Shown here: positions 1-7,639 of the stretch, in pieces | Numbering within the stretch: position 1 is the first letter of the stretch | How the letters are laid out: each line of letters starts with the position of its first letter | Source of the DNA: Paludibaculum fermentans_A | Lineage (GTDB): Bacteria > Acidobacteriota > Terriglobia > Bryobacterales > Bryobacteraceae | NCBI RefSeq assembly: GCF_051172195.1 | Contig: NZ_JBPJAQ010000003.1 | Coordinates: 124,001-188,000 of the forward strand | DNA length: 64,000 bases | Direction of reading: 5' to 3' | Translations under genes and position numbers: made by a program | The notes under the pieces: model-generated | What the model was told of the DNA's origin: nothing | Databases searched by the model: none | Seen by the model: the letters and a program-made list of their open reading frames with translations, nothing else

Positions 1-1
1 G

Positions 2-1123
2 CGGATTGATTTGCGGCTGGGCGGCTTCGGGTCGGGCCGGCCGCTGACGGCCAAGGCTTCAGCGCATCTGATGGAGACCAAGAAGTCGATGTTGGAGTTC
101 CAGGGGACCATTGGCCCGTTCGCCGAGGGCTCCACTCCGATCGACGGCAAGCTCGACGTGGCGTTCGCGCCGGGCGAGCTGCCGAAGTCATTTCTGCTGA
201 AGGAGTTTGGCGCGTTCCTGGCGGCGCCTGGAGACAAGGCGCTGTTGAAGGTGGGGGTGGCGCTGAAAGGCGACCTTGCCCGAACAGCCTCCGGGGCGAC
301 GCAGGTGACGCTGGCGGACTTCCTGATTGGGCGCGACGAGCAGCACCGGCTGCCGCTGACCGGGAACGTAGCCGGGCAGTTGACGCTGAAGCACGCGCTC
401 TCGGGGCCGGCGATCCAGATCGACATTCCGAAATCGGCCTTTGGCCTGGCGGCGGGGCAGCTGGCGGCCAGCATGTCGTTTGCGTCCGATGCCGGGCAGG
501 AGCGCGCCTCCCTCGCGGGCTCGCTGAAGGGGTTGGATATCCAACAGTTGCTGGGTGCGTTCCTGGACAACGACCCGGGCATCCAGGGCGCGTTGCACAT
601 ACCCAGGTTCGAGTTGCGCACGGTGGGGCGCGATGCTCCGCAGATGCGGAATGCGCTGTCGGGCGCGGGCTCGATCGAGGTCGCCAACGGTAAGCTCAAA
701 CAGATGGACCTGCTGGGCTCGATCACGGGCGCGATGGGCAAGGCGGGCCTGATGCAGGCCACTGGTTCGACCACCTTCACCACGCTGAAGACCAACTTCG
801 CGATCCAGGATCAGACGCTGACGCTGACGGATGCGGTGATGGACGGCGGCGGGCTGCGGACGACCGGCGCGGGCCGTGTGGGCTTCGATACAGCATTGAA
901 CCTGAAGCTGCAGGCGCAGGTGAGCGGCCGGATTGCGGAGCTGCTGGGGGCGCGGCCGCGGGGCGACCAGCCGGCGCAATCGATCATCCCGGTGGATGTA
1001 GCGGGCACTACATCCAGCCCGAAGGTGACGCCCAGCGTGAAGGGGCTGGCGGCGGAAGCCACCAAAAACTATGTTGGTGGATTTCTCGACAAGTTGCTGA
1101 CCAACAAGGCCAATAAGAAGTGA
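2..1123 (+). CDS. AsmA-like family protein, C-terminal part (5' end outside window)
   Basis: The reading frame is open from the first bases of the window, so the gene starts upstream; about 373 residues are visible. The last 200 residues look like the AsmA C-terminal domain: a repeated beta-rich pattern with GxGxI-EVANGKLKQMDLLG near residue 220, a block of the form LxLTDAVMDGGGLRTTGAGRVGFD, and a closing PVDVAGTTSSPKVTPSV segment. AsmA-family proteins are large inner-membrane-anchored periplasmic proteins linked to outer-membrane lipid homeostasis. Family assignment is by pattern recognition; the N-terminal membrane anchor is not in view. Confidence 0.75.
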   Translation, partial: RIDLRLGGFGSGRPLTAKASAHLMETKKSMLEFQGTIGPFAEGSTPIDGKLDVAFAPGELPKSFLLKEFGAFLAAPGDKALLKVGVALKGDLARTASGATQVTLADFLIGRDEQHRLPLTGNVAGQLTLKHALSGPAIQIDIPKSAFGLAAGQLAASMSFASDAGQERASLAGSLKGLDIQQLLGAFLDNDPGIQGALHIPRFELRTVGRDAPQMRNALSGAGSIEVANGKLKQMDLLGSITGAMGKAGLMQATGSTTFTTLKTNFAIQDQTLTLTDAVMDGGGLRTTGAGRVGFDTALNLKLQAQVSGRIAELLGARPRGDQPAQSIIPVDVAGTTSSPKVTPSVKGLAAEATKNYVGGFLDKLLTNKANKK

Positions 1124-1347
1124 GCCCGGTGGCAGGGGCTTCCCCACAAGAAGCTCCGAAATTGTTATAAACAGAATGGTGGCCCTGTGTCGCCCCGCGA
1201 GCGACTTGCCGCTGTGGGCTGTAAGCAACTGAAATTAATGATCTTTGCTGTTGGAAGCTGGATGGGGCGGCCGGTGACGGCTCGGAGCGGACCTGCTCTG
1301 GGGACGCTTTTCAGGGCCTGAAATCCCTGAAACCCGAAACGTGCCTC

Positions 1348-1376
1348 TTGCATCCATTTTCTAGTAGAAATAAGAT
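1348..1376 (+). promoter_or_regulatory. Candidate sigma-70 type promoter for the Rrf2 gene
   Basis: TTGCAT at 1348-1353 and TAAGAT at 1371-1376 are separated by exactly 17 bases, in an AT-rich stretch 38 bases before the rrf2 ATG. An AGAGGT Shine-Dalgarno-like sequence lies just before 1414. The match is to the general bacterial consensus only. Confidence 0.5.
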
Positions 1377-1413
1377 AAACGTGTATTTTCATCTAGCTCT
1401 CTAGAGGTAGCTC

Positions 1414-1884
1414 ATGATCTATTCCCGTTCGGCTGAGTACGCAATCCGCGCTTTTGTCCACTTGGCTGCTGTGCCGGAGGGCAAGTATGCCATGGTGAAG
1501 CAGATCGCCGAGGAGGCGGACATTCCGTCTCACTTCCTTGCCAAGATTTTGCAGCAACTTGCGCGCAAGGGATTCCTCCGATCCAGTAAGGGACCGACTG
1601 GGGGATTCTGCCTTCGGATGCCCGCGGCGGAGCTCTCGATCCTGAACATTGTCGACGCCGTAGACGGCCTTGCGGACTTCGAACGCTGCCCGGCCGGAAT
1701 GGCTGAGTGCAACGATCAGGCGCCGTGCGGAATGCACGATAGCTGGAAGGCCCTGCGGAATCGTATCATGGAGTATCTGGAGCGGACTACGATCCTTGAT
1801 CTTGCCAAGGGCTTCGAGCAAAAGCGGAAGAACCTGGAGAAGATCACGAAGAAAGCGAAACGCTCCACGACGAAGAAGGCCTAG
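1414..1884 (+). CDS. Rrf2 family transcriptional regulator
   Basis: A 156-residue Rrf2-type repressor. The N-terminus MIYSRSAEYAIRAFVHLA and the winged-helix segment around residues 25-60 (QIAEEADIPSHFLAKILQQLARKGFL then KGPTGGF) are diagnostic. Three cysteines, C92, C99 and C105 (spacing X6, X5), lie where IscR, NsrR and RsrR bind an Fe-S cluster, so a redox- or NO-sensing cluster is plausible. The C-terminus is lysine-rich. A 17-base-spaced promoter sits just upstream and clpP begins 62 bases downstream, so cotranscription is possible. The sensed signal and targets are not shown by the sequence. Confidence 0.9.
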   Translation: MIYSRSAEYAIRAFVHLAAVPEGKYAMVKQIAEEADIPSHFLAKILQQLARKGFLRSSKGPTGGFCLRMPAAELSILNIVDAVDGLADFERCPAGMAECNDQAPCGMHDSWKALRNRIMEYLERTTILDLAKGFEQKRKNLEKITKKAKRSTTKKA

Positions 1885-1946
1885 CGGCCTCCAGACGGCT
1901 TCGAGACCGTGCCTGGAGGTCTCCTGAGCCGGTGCAAGGAGGCATA

Positions 1947-2573
1947 ATGCCGATTCGCAATGGGGAGATTCCGACCCCGCATAATATGTTGGTCCCGATG
2001 GTGGTCGAGCAGACCTCCCGAGGGGAGCGCGCCTTTGACATCTATTCGCGGCTGTTGAAGGAGAACATCATCTTCCTCGGCACGCCGATCGACGACCAGG
2101 TGGCCAACCTGATCATTGCCCAGATGTTGTTTCTGGCGTCGGAAGATCCGGAGAAGGACATTTCTCTGTACATCAACTCCCCCGGTGGTTCGATCACGGC
2201 CGGTATGGCGATTCTCGACACGATGAATCTGATCGAGCCGGATATCGTGACGTACTGCGTGGGACAGGCGGCCTCGATGGGCGCAGTTCTGTTGGCCTGC
2301 GGTGCGAAGGGCAAACGTTATACGTTGCCGCATTCGCGGATCCTGATCCACCAGCCGTCGATGAGCGGGCTGGCCGGCCAGGCGACCGACATCGACATCT
2401 ATGCCCGCGAGATTCTGCGCATGCGCGAGATTCTCAACGGTGTGCTGGCCGACGCGACGGGCCAGACGGTGGAAAAGATTGCTCGCGACGTCGATCGCGA
2501 TTACATCATGGAAGCCGAAGCAGCCGTCGAGTACGGCATTGTCGACAAGATCATCGCCAAGCGCGCCAAGTAA
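1947..2573 (+). CDS. clpP: ATP-dependent Clp protease proteolytic subunit
   Basis: A 208-residue serine peptidase that forms the tetradecameric ClpP barrel and degrades proteins unfolded by ClpX or ClpA/C in the cytoplasm. The nucleophile Ser110 is in GQAASMGA, the catalytic His135 is in ILIHQP, and the acid lies in the ARDVDRDY segment near residue 181. The SPGGSITAGMAILDTM oxyanion-region motif is intact. An earlier in-frame GTG exists at 1932, but AAGGAGG at 1936-1942 sits 4 bases before ATG 1947, which fixes the start. Length is normal for the family. No clpX gene follows; the next gene is convergent. Confidence 0.96.
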   Translation: MPIRNGEIPTPHNMLVPMVVEQTSRGERAFDIYSRLLKENIIFLGTPIDDQVANLIIAQMLFLASEDPEKDISLYINSPGGSITAGMAILDTMNLIEPDIVTYCVGQAASMGAVLLACGAKGKRYTLPHSRILIHQPSMSGLAGQATDIDIYAREILRMREILNGVLADATGQTVEKIARDVDRDYIMEAEAAVEYGIVDKIIAKRAK

Positions 2574-2589
2574 CCAAGTCCGATTTCCA

Positions 2590-2610
2590 GGGGGAGCATC
2601 CGGCTCCCCC
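2590..2610 (+). terminator. Stem-loop after clpP
   Basis: GGGGGAGC (2590-2597), loop ATCCG and GCTCCCCC (2603-2610) form a perfect 8-bp G+C-rich stem 17 bases after the clpP stop. The downstream flank is pyrimidine-rich (CCTTCTCTCCCC) rather than a run of T, so it may be a weak intrinsic terminator. It lies between convergent genes and could serve both. Confidence 0.55.
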
Positions 2611-2679
2611 GAGCCTTCTCTCCCCTCGCAGACTCTCTCCTCGCAGATACCCCAAAAACAACCTGGCTGGCCGTAGGAC

Positions 2680-3276
2680 TCAGCGGTTTTTCGAGTTGAG
2701 CAGCGCCTTGGGATAGACCATGACGCCGGACTCGGAGGCACGGAAGATCTTATATAAGAGATCGTTGCCGGGGAGTTGTGTCTCCAGGTAGTCGACGCCT
2801 TCGGCGGTGACGATGAAGCTGCTGCGATCGTCCTGGGTGACGAACTTTTTGGCTTTCAGGTACCAGATGGCGAACTGGAGATGTTCGCGCGGGAAGGCCA
2901 TGACGTGTTCGAGGTCGAGCATGGAGAGGGCGGAGTAGTCGGGGTTCGCGCGGCGTTTGGCGTAGAGGAGGCAGAGGACGCCGATGCGGATTTTGGCTTC
3001 GGCATCGATGCCATCGGTGAACTCCTTGGACTGGAAGACGGGGAGGGCGTCGGGCTGGGTGAGTTCCAGTTTGCGGTCGTACTGTTCCCGGGCGGGCGGG
3101 TCGCTGAGGATCTCGTAGGCTTCGCGGTAGATGCGGAAGCGCTCGGCGTCGCCGGTTTCGCGGTTATCGGGGTGGTAGCGGGCGGCGAAGATCTTGTAGA
3201 CGCGCTGGATGGTTTCGGGCTCGGCCTTGGGGTGGATCTGGAGCAGGTCGTAGTAGTTCACCGAGGCGGAGTTCAT
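2680..3276 (-). CDS. J-domain (DnaJ-like) protein
   Basis: A 198-residue protein with an N-terminal J domain, residues about 6-70: NYYDLLQIHPKAEPETIQRVYKIFAARYHPDN, with the HPD motif that stimulates DnaK ATPase, then ERFRIYREAYEILSDPPAREQYD. There is no G/F-rich region, zinc-finger domain or DnaJ C-terminal substrate-binding domain. The remaining 120 residues are an uncharacterised mixed alpha/beta region that resembles a winged-helix fold (FPREHLQFAIWYLKAKKFVTQDDRSSFIVTAEG). It is therefore a DnaK co-chaperone of the type with a dedicated client domain; the client is unknown. It lies 192 bases downstream of the cupin gene on the same strand. Confidence 0.85.
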   Translation of the reverse strand: MNSASVNYYDLLQIHPKAEPETIQRVYKIFAARYHPDNRETGDAERFRIYREAYEILSDPPAREQYDRKLELTQPDALPVFQSKEFTDGIDAEAKIRIGVLCLLYAKRRANPDYSALSMLDLEHVMAFPREHLQFAIWYLKAKKFVTQDDRSSFIVTAEGVDYLETQLPGNDLLYKIFRASESGVMVYPKALLNSKNR

Positions 3277-3468
3277 ACCCGATGTATCGGCGGGACGGGC
3301 GGGAATCTTTGGGGTTTCGGGGTGGGAGAGAAGAAGCTGAAAGCCGACCGGGGGGTCGGCTGCGGACGAGGGCGTCCGCCTTCCCAGGGACGGCGGACGA
3401 TCTCGGGGACGGCGACGTTCCCAGAGACAGATGATGCCCTCGGGGAAGGCGGAGGTCCTCTGCTCGGG

Positions 3469-3810
3469 TTAGGATTTCGGCTCGGCGGGCGGGTTCTTGA
3501 TCATGGTGAGGAGCATGATGACTTCGGTTTTGGCCTGAATGCCGTGTTCGAGGAGTGGGGTCATGTAGGCAAAAGCGCCTTCGGCGGCTTCCATGGTGTC
3601 GTCCCCGAGGCGGAGGGTGGCCTGGCCGCTGACGATGTAGATTGTGGCGGGCATGGGGGCGGTGTGGGCCGAGAGTTCCTGACCCGGCGCGAAGATGAAC
3701 TGGATCACCTTGGTGCGGGTGTCGTTTTGGAGGGTGCGGCTGAGGATGCCGTTTTCGGGCAGCGGCGAATGGTCTTTCAAGTCGTTGATAAATATGTATT
3801 TTTCACTCAT
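3469..3810 (-). CDS. Small cupin-domain protein
   Basis: A 113-residue single-domain cupin. The core GQELSAHTAPMPATIYIVSGQATLRLGD and the second motif EGAFAYMTPLLEHGIQAKTEVIMLLTMI match the two conserved cupin motifs, although the first motif has only one clear histidine (HT) rather than HxH, so metal binding may be altered. Its ATG overlaps the end of the ferredoxin gene by 8 bases, indicating translational coupling. Together with the ferredoxin and the divergent Crp/Fnr regulator it looks like part of a small redox-responsive unit. Enzymatic activity is unknown. Confidence 0.8.
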   Translation of the reverse strand: MSEKYIFINDLKDHSPLPENGILSRTLQNDTRTKVIQFIFAPGQELSAHTAPMPATIYIVSGQATLRLGDDTMEAAEGAFAYMTPLLEHGIQAKTEVIMLLTMIKNPPAEPKS

Positions 3811-4045
3811 GGTGGACTCCGTTTTGAAGATTGTTGTGGATGGTGGAAGGGGTCGGGCTTCGTTCCACGATGGCCCTTACGGGGCATTCGGCGACGCAGA
3901 GGGGCTGATGGGAGAAGAGTACGCATTCGGTGCAGAGGAGCGGCTCGATGCGGAAGCGGGGGCGGGCCCCCTGGATGGCGCCGTTGGGGCACGTTGAGCG
4001 GCATGCTCCACATGCGATACATTGAAACCCGATTGCAAAAGCCAT
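3803..4045 (-). CDS. 2[4Fe-4S] ferredoxin
   Basis: An 80-residue dicluster ferredoxin. The first cluster motif is C9-x2-C12-x2-C15-x3-C19-P. The second is C38-x2-C41-x8-C50-x3-C54-P; the x8 insertion is typical of the YfhL/Alvin-type low-potential ferredoxins. The start at 4045 is supported by GGAG 7 bases upstream; a longer open frame to 4093 has no better start. The gene is coupled to the cupin gene (8-base overlap). Its 5' end overlaps that of the oppositely oriented Crp/Fnr gene. A likely role is supplying electrons to the nearby radical SAM enzyme, which is inference from neighbourhood. Confidence 0.88.
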   Translation of the reverse strand: MAFAIGFQCIACGACRSTCPNGAIQGARPRFRIEPLLCTECVLFSHQPLCVAECPVRAIVERSPTPSTIHNNLQNGVHHE

Positions 4046-4734
4046 CTGAATCTCCGTTATCTCCCCTGCGGCGGGAGACATTCGACAAGACATCGTTGTT
4101 CACGACGTTGACGCCCGAGGAGCGGCAGCAGATTGCGGCGCTCGCGGTGGAAAAGACGTATGCGGCCGGGGAGACCCTGTTTTTCGAAGGCACGTCCTGT
4201 GAGGGGCTGCATGTGATTGGGTCTGGCAGCGTGAAGATTCTGAAGACCAGCCCATCGGGCCGGGAGATTATGTTGGGGGTGGAGTCGGCTCCGTCGAGTG
4301 TGGCGGAGGTGCCGTTGTTCGACAATGGCGACTATCCGGCTACGGTGACAGCCATGAAGGATTGCGTGATTTTCCTGGTGAGGAAGGAAGATTTCCGGCG
4401 ATTTTGCCGGCAGCATCCGGAGGTACCGATCAAGGTTCTGGCTCTGGTGGGCCGGCGGTTGCGCCAGCTGGTGGGCGTGATTGAGGCCGTGACGTTTGGG
4501 AGTGTCCGGCAGAGGCTGGCGCAGGCGTTGCTGCAGGCGGAGCGGGAGTCCGACGGCAGTGTCCAGATTCCGTTGACGCACGAGGAGTTGGCGTTGCGGC
4601 TGGGGACGGTGCGCGAGGTGGTGTCGAGGAATCTGGCGCGATTCCAGGCTGAGGGGATTGTGCGGATTGTGAAGCGGCAGATTGAGATTGCGGATCGCGG
4701 GGCGTTGCAGGCGGAGGCGGATACGGAGTACTGA
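4003..4734 (+). CDS. Crp/Fnr family transcriptional regulator
   Basis: About 243 residues. A cyclic-nucleotide-binding-type beta barrel (AAGETLFFEGTSCEGLHVIGSGSVKILK, then a PLFDNGDYPATVTA segment) is followed by the dimerisation helix and a C-terminal winged helix with the recognition helix LGTVREVVSRNLARF. The recognition residues R-E-x-x-S-R combine Crp- and Fnr-like contacts. There is no N-terminal cysteine cluster, so this is not a Fe-S Fnr; a heme-based sensor of the HcpR/DNR kind is possible. The start is uncertain: ATG 4003, ATG 4012 or TTG 4033 are all in frame and all overlap the 5' end of the divergent ferredoxin gene. A likely target operator lies at 5405-5418. Confidence 0.88.
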   Translation: MLHMRYIETRLQKPSESPLSPLRRETFDKTSLFTTLTPEERQQIAALAVEKTYAAGETLFFEGTSCEGLHVIGSGSVKILKTSPSGREIMLGVESAPSSVAEVPLFDNGDYPATVTAMKDCVIFLVRKEDFRRFCRQHPEVPIKVLALVGRRLRQLVGVIEAVTFGSVRQRLAQALLQAERESDGSVQIPLTHEELALRLGTVREVVSRNLARFQAEGIVRIVKRQIEIADRGALQAEADTEY

Positions 4735-4813
4735 GGCTCGCGGCTGGACGTTGGGAATAGGTCCTCCGCTCCGAGGAAGCCTCGCGAATGACCGAGGCCC
4801 GCTCCTTTCCAGT

Positions 4814-5313
4814 CGCGGTTCGCAGCGCGGGGGGGACCCCTCCCTGACGGTCGGGGTTCGCAGTGGTTTTCTTTGCTTTGGCGGCTGGGAGGGGCGTGCG
4901 GGACTGCGTTGAAGACGCGACTGCGCCGGGGGCCCGCTTACTGCCGTGCGCGGTTCGTAGCGCGGCGGGGACCCCTCCCTGACGGTCGGGGTTCGCAGTG
5001 GCATTCTTTGCTTTGGCGGCTGGGAGGGGCGTGCGGGACTGCGTTGAAGACGCGACTGCGCCGGGGGCCCGCTTACTGCCGTGCGCGGTTCGCAGCGCGG
5101 CGGGGACCCCTCCCTGACGGTCGGGGTTCGCAGTGGTTTTCTTTGCTTTGGCGGCTGGGAGGGGCGTGCGGGACTGCGTTGAAGACGCGACTGCGCTGGG
5201 GGCCCGCTTACTGCCGTGCGCGGTTCGTAGCGCGGCGGGGACCCCTCCCTGACGGTCGGGGTTCGCAGTGGTTTTCTTTGCTTTGGCGGCTGGGAGGGGC
5301 GTGCGGGACTCGC
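4814..5313. repeat. Tandem repeat, 135-bp period, about 3.7 copies
   Basis: The landmark TCCCTGACGG occurs at 4841, 4976, 5111 and 5246, exactly 135 bases apart. The units are nearly identical (isolated C/T changes such as TTCGTAG versus TTCGCAG). Similarity starts around 4814 and breaks at about 5310, where the sequence changes to CGCTGACGCTCGCGGCTC. Because 135 is a multiple of three, several frames stay open through it and give repetitive pseudo-proteins; none has a ribosome-binding site or recognisable domain, so I treat the block as non-coding. The 4735-4813 lead-in shows nothing else. Confidence 0.9.
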
Positions 5314-5404
5314 TGACGCTCGCGGCTCAATGTGCAGGTTGGTCGGGTGGGTTGGATTGCCGCTGATCACGTTTCCAGCATGCGGCCGAAACGGCTGGGG
5401 CACC

Positions 5405-5446
5405 GTGACTTTCGTCACCGACAGAACAAAAAAGTCCAGATAAATT
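5405..5446 (+). promoter_or_regulatory. Crp/Fnr-type operator and class II promoter for the radical SAM gene
   Basis: GTGAC-TTTC-GTCAC (5405-5418) is a perfect 5-bp inverted repeat with a 4-base spacer, the form recognised by HcpR/Fnr-like regulators (TTGAC-N4-GTCAA class). TAAATT at 5441-5446 can serve as a -10 box, giving a start near 5453, so the operator centre (5411.5) falls at -41.5, the class II activator position. The ATG at 5469 would leave a 16-base leader. The regulator gene at 4003-4734 is the obvious candidate. No promoter has been mapped; this is inference from spacing. Confidence 0.5.
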
Positions 5447-5468
5447 GAGGTTGTTGGCGGACAACCTT

Positions 5469-6536
5469 ATGCGCGACTTTTCACAAGCTCCTTTTCTCGT
5501 GATCTGGGAAGTGACCCAGGCGTGCGACCTGGCCTGTCAGCATTGCCGGGCGTCGGCGCGGCCGGACCGGGATCCGGGCGAACTGTCCCTGGCAGAGGCG
5601 CGCGAGACGTTGCGCCAGATCAAGGACTTTGGCGATCCGCTGCTGGTGTTTACGGGCGGGGATCCGCTGAAGCGGCCGGATCTGTTCGAGCTATTAAAGG
5701 AGAGCGTGGCGCTGGGGCTGCGGACGACGGTGACGCCGAGTGCGACTCCGCTGTTGACGGAGGATGCGGTTTCACGGATCCGGGATTGCGGTGTGTCGCG
5801 GATGGCGGTGAGCCTGGACGGGGCGGATGCGGCGGCGCACGACAGTTTCCGGCAGGTGGCGGGGTCGTATGAGCGGACGATGGCGGCGTTGCGGCATGCG
5901 GCGCGGATCGGGCTGGAGACGCAGATCAACACGACGGTGACGCGGCACAATGTCGAGTCGCTGGACCGGATTGCGCAGGTGGTGGGGGCGGAGAAGGCGC
6001 GATTGTGGAGCGTGTTCTTCCTGGTGGTGACGGGGCGGGCTTCGCTGGCGGACGACCTGACGGCGGACGAGTACGAGCAGGTGTTCGAGTATTTGTACCA
6101 GACGTCATTGACGGCTTCGTTTGACATCAAGACGACGGAGGCGCAGCACTACCGGCGGTATGTGGCGCAGAGGCGGAAGGCGCAACCGGGGGGCGCGGGG
6201 GCTAAGGTGGCGGGGGCTCCAGCGGGGATTATCCAGCGGCAGGCGGGGATCAACGACGGGAAGGGGTTCGTGTTCATTTCGCACACGGGCGAGATTTTCC
6301 CCTCGGGGTTTCTGGAAGTATCGGCGGGGAATGTGCGGCGGGTTCCGCTGCAGCAGGCGTACTGCGACTCGGGGTTGTTTAAGGTGCTGCGGAATTCGGA
6401 TGCGCTGGTGGGCAAGTGCGGCGGGTGTGAGTACCGGAATTTGTGCGGCGGGTCGAGGAGCCGGGCGTACGCGTTGACGGGGGATTACCTGGAGTCGGAT
6501 CCGCGGTGTTCGTATGTGCCGGCGAGTGCGGCCTGA
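5469..6536 (+). CDS. Radical SAM/SPASM domain protein
   Basis: A 355-residue radical SAM enzyme. The N-terminus MRDFSQAPFLVIWEVTQACDLACQHCRAS carries the CX3CX2C cluster motif (C19, C23, C26) that binds the [4Fe-4S] cluster and SAM. A GGDPLKRPDLFEL loop and an SLDGADAAAHDSFR region follow. The C-terminal SPASM-type motif GKCGGCEYRNLCGGSRSRAYALTGDYLESDPRC would hold auxiliary clusters. It resembles the TIGR04053/heme-biosynthesis-like (AhbD/NirJ-related) branch, whose exact substrate is unsettled. An in-frame TTG at 5445 precedes the ATG, but promoter geometry favours 5469. It is downstream of a Crp/Fnr gene and ferredoxin, consistent with low-oxygen metabolism. Confidence 0.88.
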   Translation: MRDFSQAPFLVIWEVTQACDLACQHCRASARPDRDPGELSLAEARETLRQIKDFGDPLLVFTGGDPLKRPDLFELLKESVALGLRTTVTPSATPLLTEDAVSRIRDCGVSRMAVSLDGADAAAHDSFRQVAGSYERTMAALRHAARIGLETQINTTVTRHNVESLDRIAQVVGAEKARLWSVFFLVVTGRASLADDLTADEYEQVFEYLYQTSLTASFDIKTTEAQHYRRYVAQRRKAQPGGAGAKVAGAPAGIIQRQAGINDGKGFVFISHTGEIFPSGFLEVSAGNVRRVPLQQAYCDSGLFKVLRNSDALVGKCGGCEYRNLCGGSRSRAYALTGDYLESDPRCSYVPASAA

Positions 6537-6820
6537 GTTGGCTTTGTTCGCTCCCGCTGGCTGGATTTGCGACGGCGGTGGGGGCGTTCGCTGGGGACGG
6601 TGGTTGGTTTTGGTGGGTTTGCTCACTCAAAACCAGAGGATGTTGGGCTGGTGACTGGCGGCCGGAGTACGGCAAGCGGGTCGTGATGGCCGCTGGTGCG
6701 GTGGGTTTGTTCAGCCAAAAAGAGTGGATTGGTGGCTGGTGGGGCGAGGCTGGTTCGGTGGGGCTGCCTCGGATTTGGACTTGGAGTTCGGCGACGGGAC
6801 CTGGGCCCAGGGTCGCCTCG

Positions 6821-7020
6821 GATTGGGTTTGATCCGTCGTGGAGAGAGGATTGAGCTTCCCACTCCCGTGTGGGCCGGCCGGATCCTCGGATTGGGTTTG
6901 ATGCCTCGTGGAGAGAGGATTGGGCGTCCCACTGGTGTGTAGGCTGGCCAGATCGTCTGATTGGGTTTGATGCCTCGTGGAGAGAGGATTGGGCGTCCCA
7001 CTGGCGTGCGAGCCTGGCCG
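6821..7020. repeat. Tandem repeat, 69-bp period, three copies
   Basis: GATTGGGTTTGAT recurs at 6821, 6890 and 6959, exactly 69 bases apart. Each unit continues with a CGTGGAGAGAGGATTG and a TCCCACT segment before diverging. Copies 2 and 3 are nearly identical and copy 1 is more diverged. The period is a multiple of three, which again produces repetitive open frames, but no coding evidence was found. Confidence 0.88.
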
Positions 7021-7288
7021 GTGAGATCGGCTCAGCGGGGGACGTTCCGGCGAGCGCCCGAAGACCTGCCATGAGTCTCCGGGCGTCTGAATCGAATTGC
7101 AGGGCGGTGCAGTTGTCAAAGATCGGTGACGAACCGGCAGGTTTTGGCCTGCCGGAACGACGACGGGGCTGTACGGGCCTCCGTTCGGCGCTTAGTGTGG
7201 CATGGAGGGCAAGGGTGTCATGAAGAGGCGGGCGGTAAGTGATTGAAAAGATGGATGCGATTTATTTCTTTGGGGTGTGATCGCATAA

Positions 7289-7358
7289 GTTCTCATCGGC
7301 GGGACGGGGCGAAAACGCGGCGGCTTGGGAGATTGTGCCCCGTCCCGGTGATGAGAAC
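7289..7358. repeat. 22-base inverted repeat, possible IS91 end structure
   Basis: The left arm 7289-7310 begins GTTCTCATC and ends GGGACGGGGC. The right arm 7337-7358 is its reverse complement with 2 mismatches in 22, separated by 26 bases. The outer tetranucleotides are GTTC and GAAC, matching the known IS91-family target tetramer. It lies beyond the 3' end of the transposase gene, the side where IS91 elements carry their replication origin end. Assigning it as that end is inference. Confidence 0.4.
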
Positions 7359-7639
7359 GTTCGATGAACTCAAACCGCGGGCTCAGGGCTTGGCGATATG
7401 GGTTTTGCTTGGTTCGCCAGTTGGTTTGGCTGTCCGGGCTTGGTGTTCCGGCTCCACGAAGATGGCTCCGCGAACTCTTCGCGTAACGCCGGCCGATGGC
7501 AATGCCGGCTGACGCCTTCCGTTCGGTCGCAATGGGAGTTGACGGCTTCCTTCTGGCGGGAGTTGAGTGGTTCCGAACACACTCCAAGTTGCAGCCCAAT
7601 GCCGGGTCGCTTCCAGACCTGTGGGCGAAGCCGATGGCC

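Larger units (their letters stand above)
6537..7639. other. Gene-free 1.1-kb region with repeats and hairpins
   Basis: No convincing coding sequence: the open frames here lack start signals and known domains and run through repeats. It contains the 69-bp tandem repeat (6821-7020), a perfect hairpin CCGGCAGG-TTTTGG-CCTGCCGG at 7134-7155, and a 22-base imperfect inverted repeat at 7289-7310/7337-7358 that may belong to the end of the adjacent IS91-type element. The segment probably mixes an old intergenic spacer with the non-coding end of the insertion. Confidence 0.7.

Noticed and set aside
2776..4002. N-terminal extension of the Crp/Fnr frame
   Set aside because: The upstream part is antisense to the DnaJ-like, cupin and ferredoxin genes and has Gly/Asp/Glu-rich shadow composition.
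4057..5418. Long minus-strand and plus-strand open frames through the 135-bp repeats and the crp gene
   Set aside because: They consist of repeated Pro/Arg-rich or Trp/Gly-rich blocks, have no ribosome-binding site or family match, and are antisense to a clear Crp/Fnr gene; openness follows from the period being a multiple of three.
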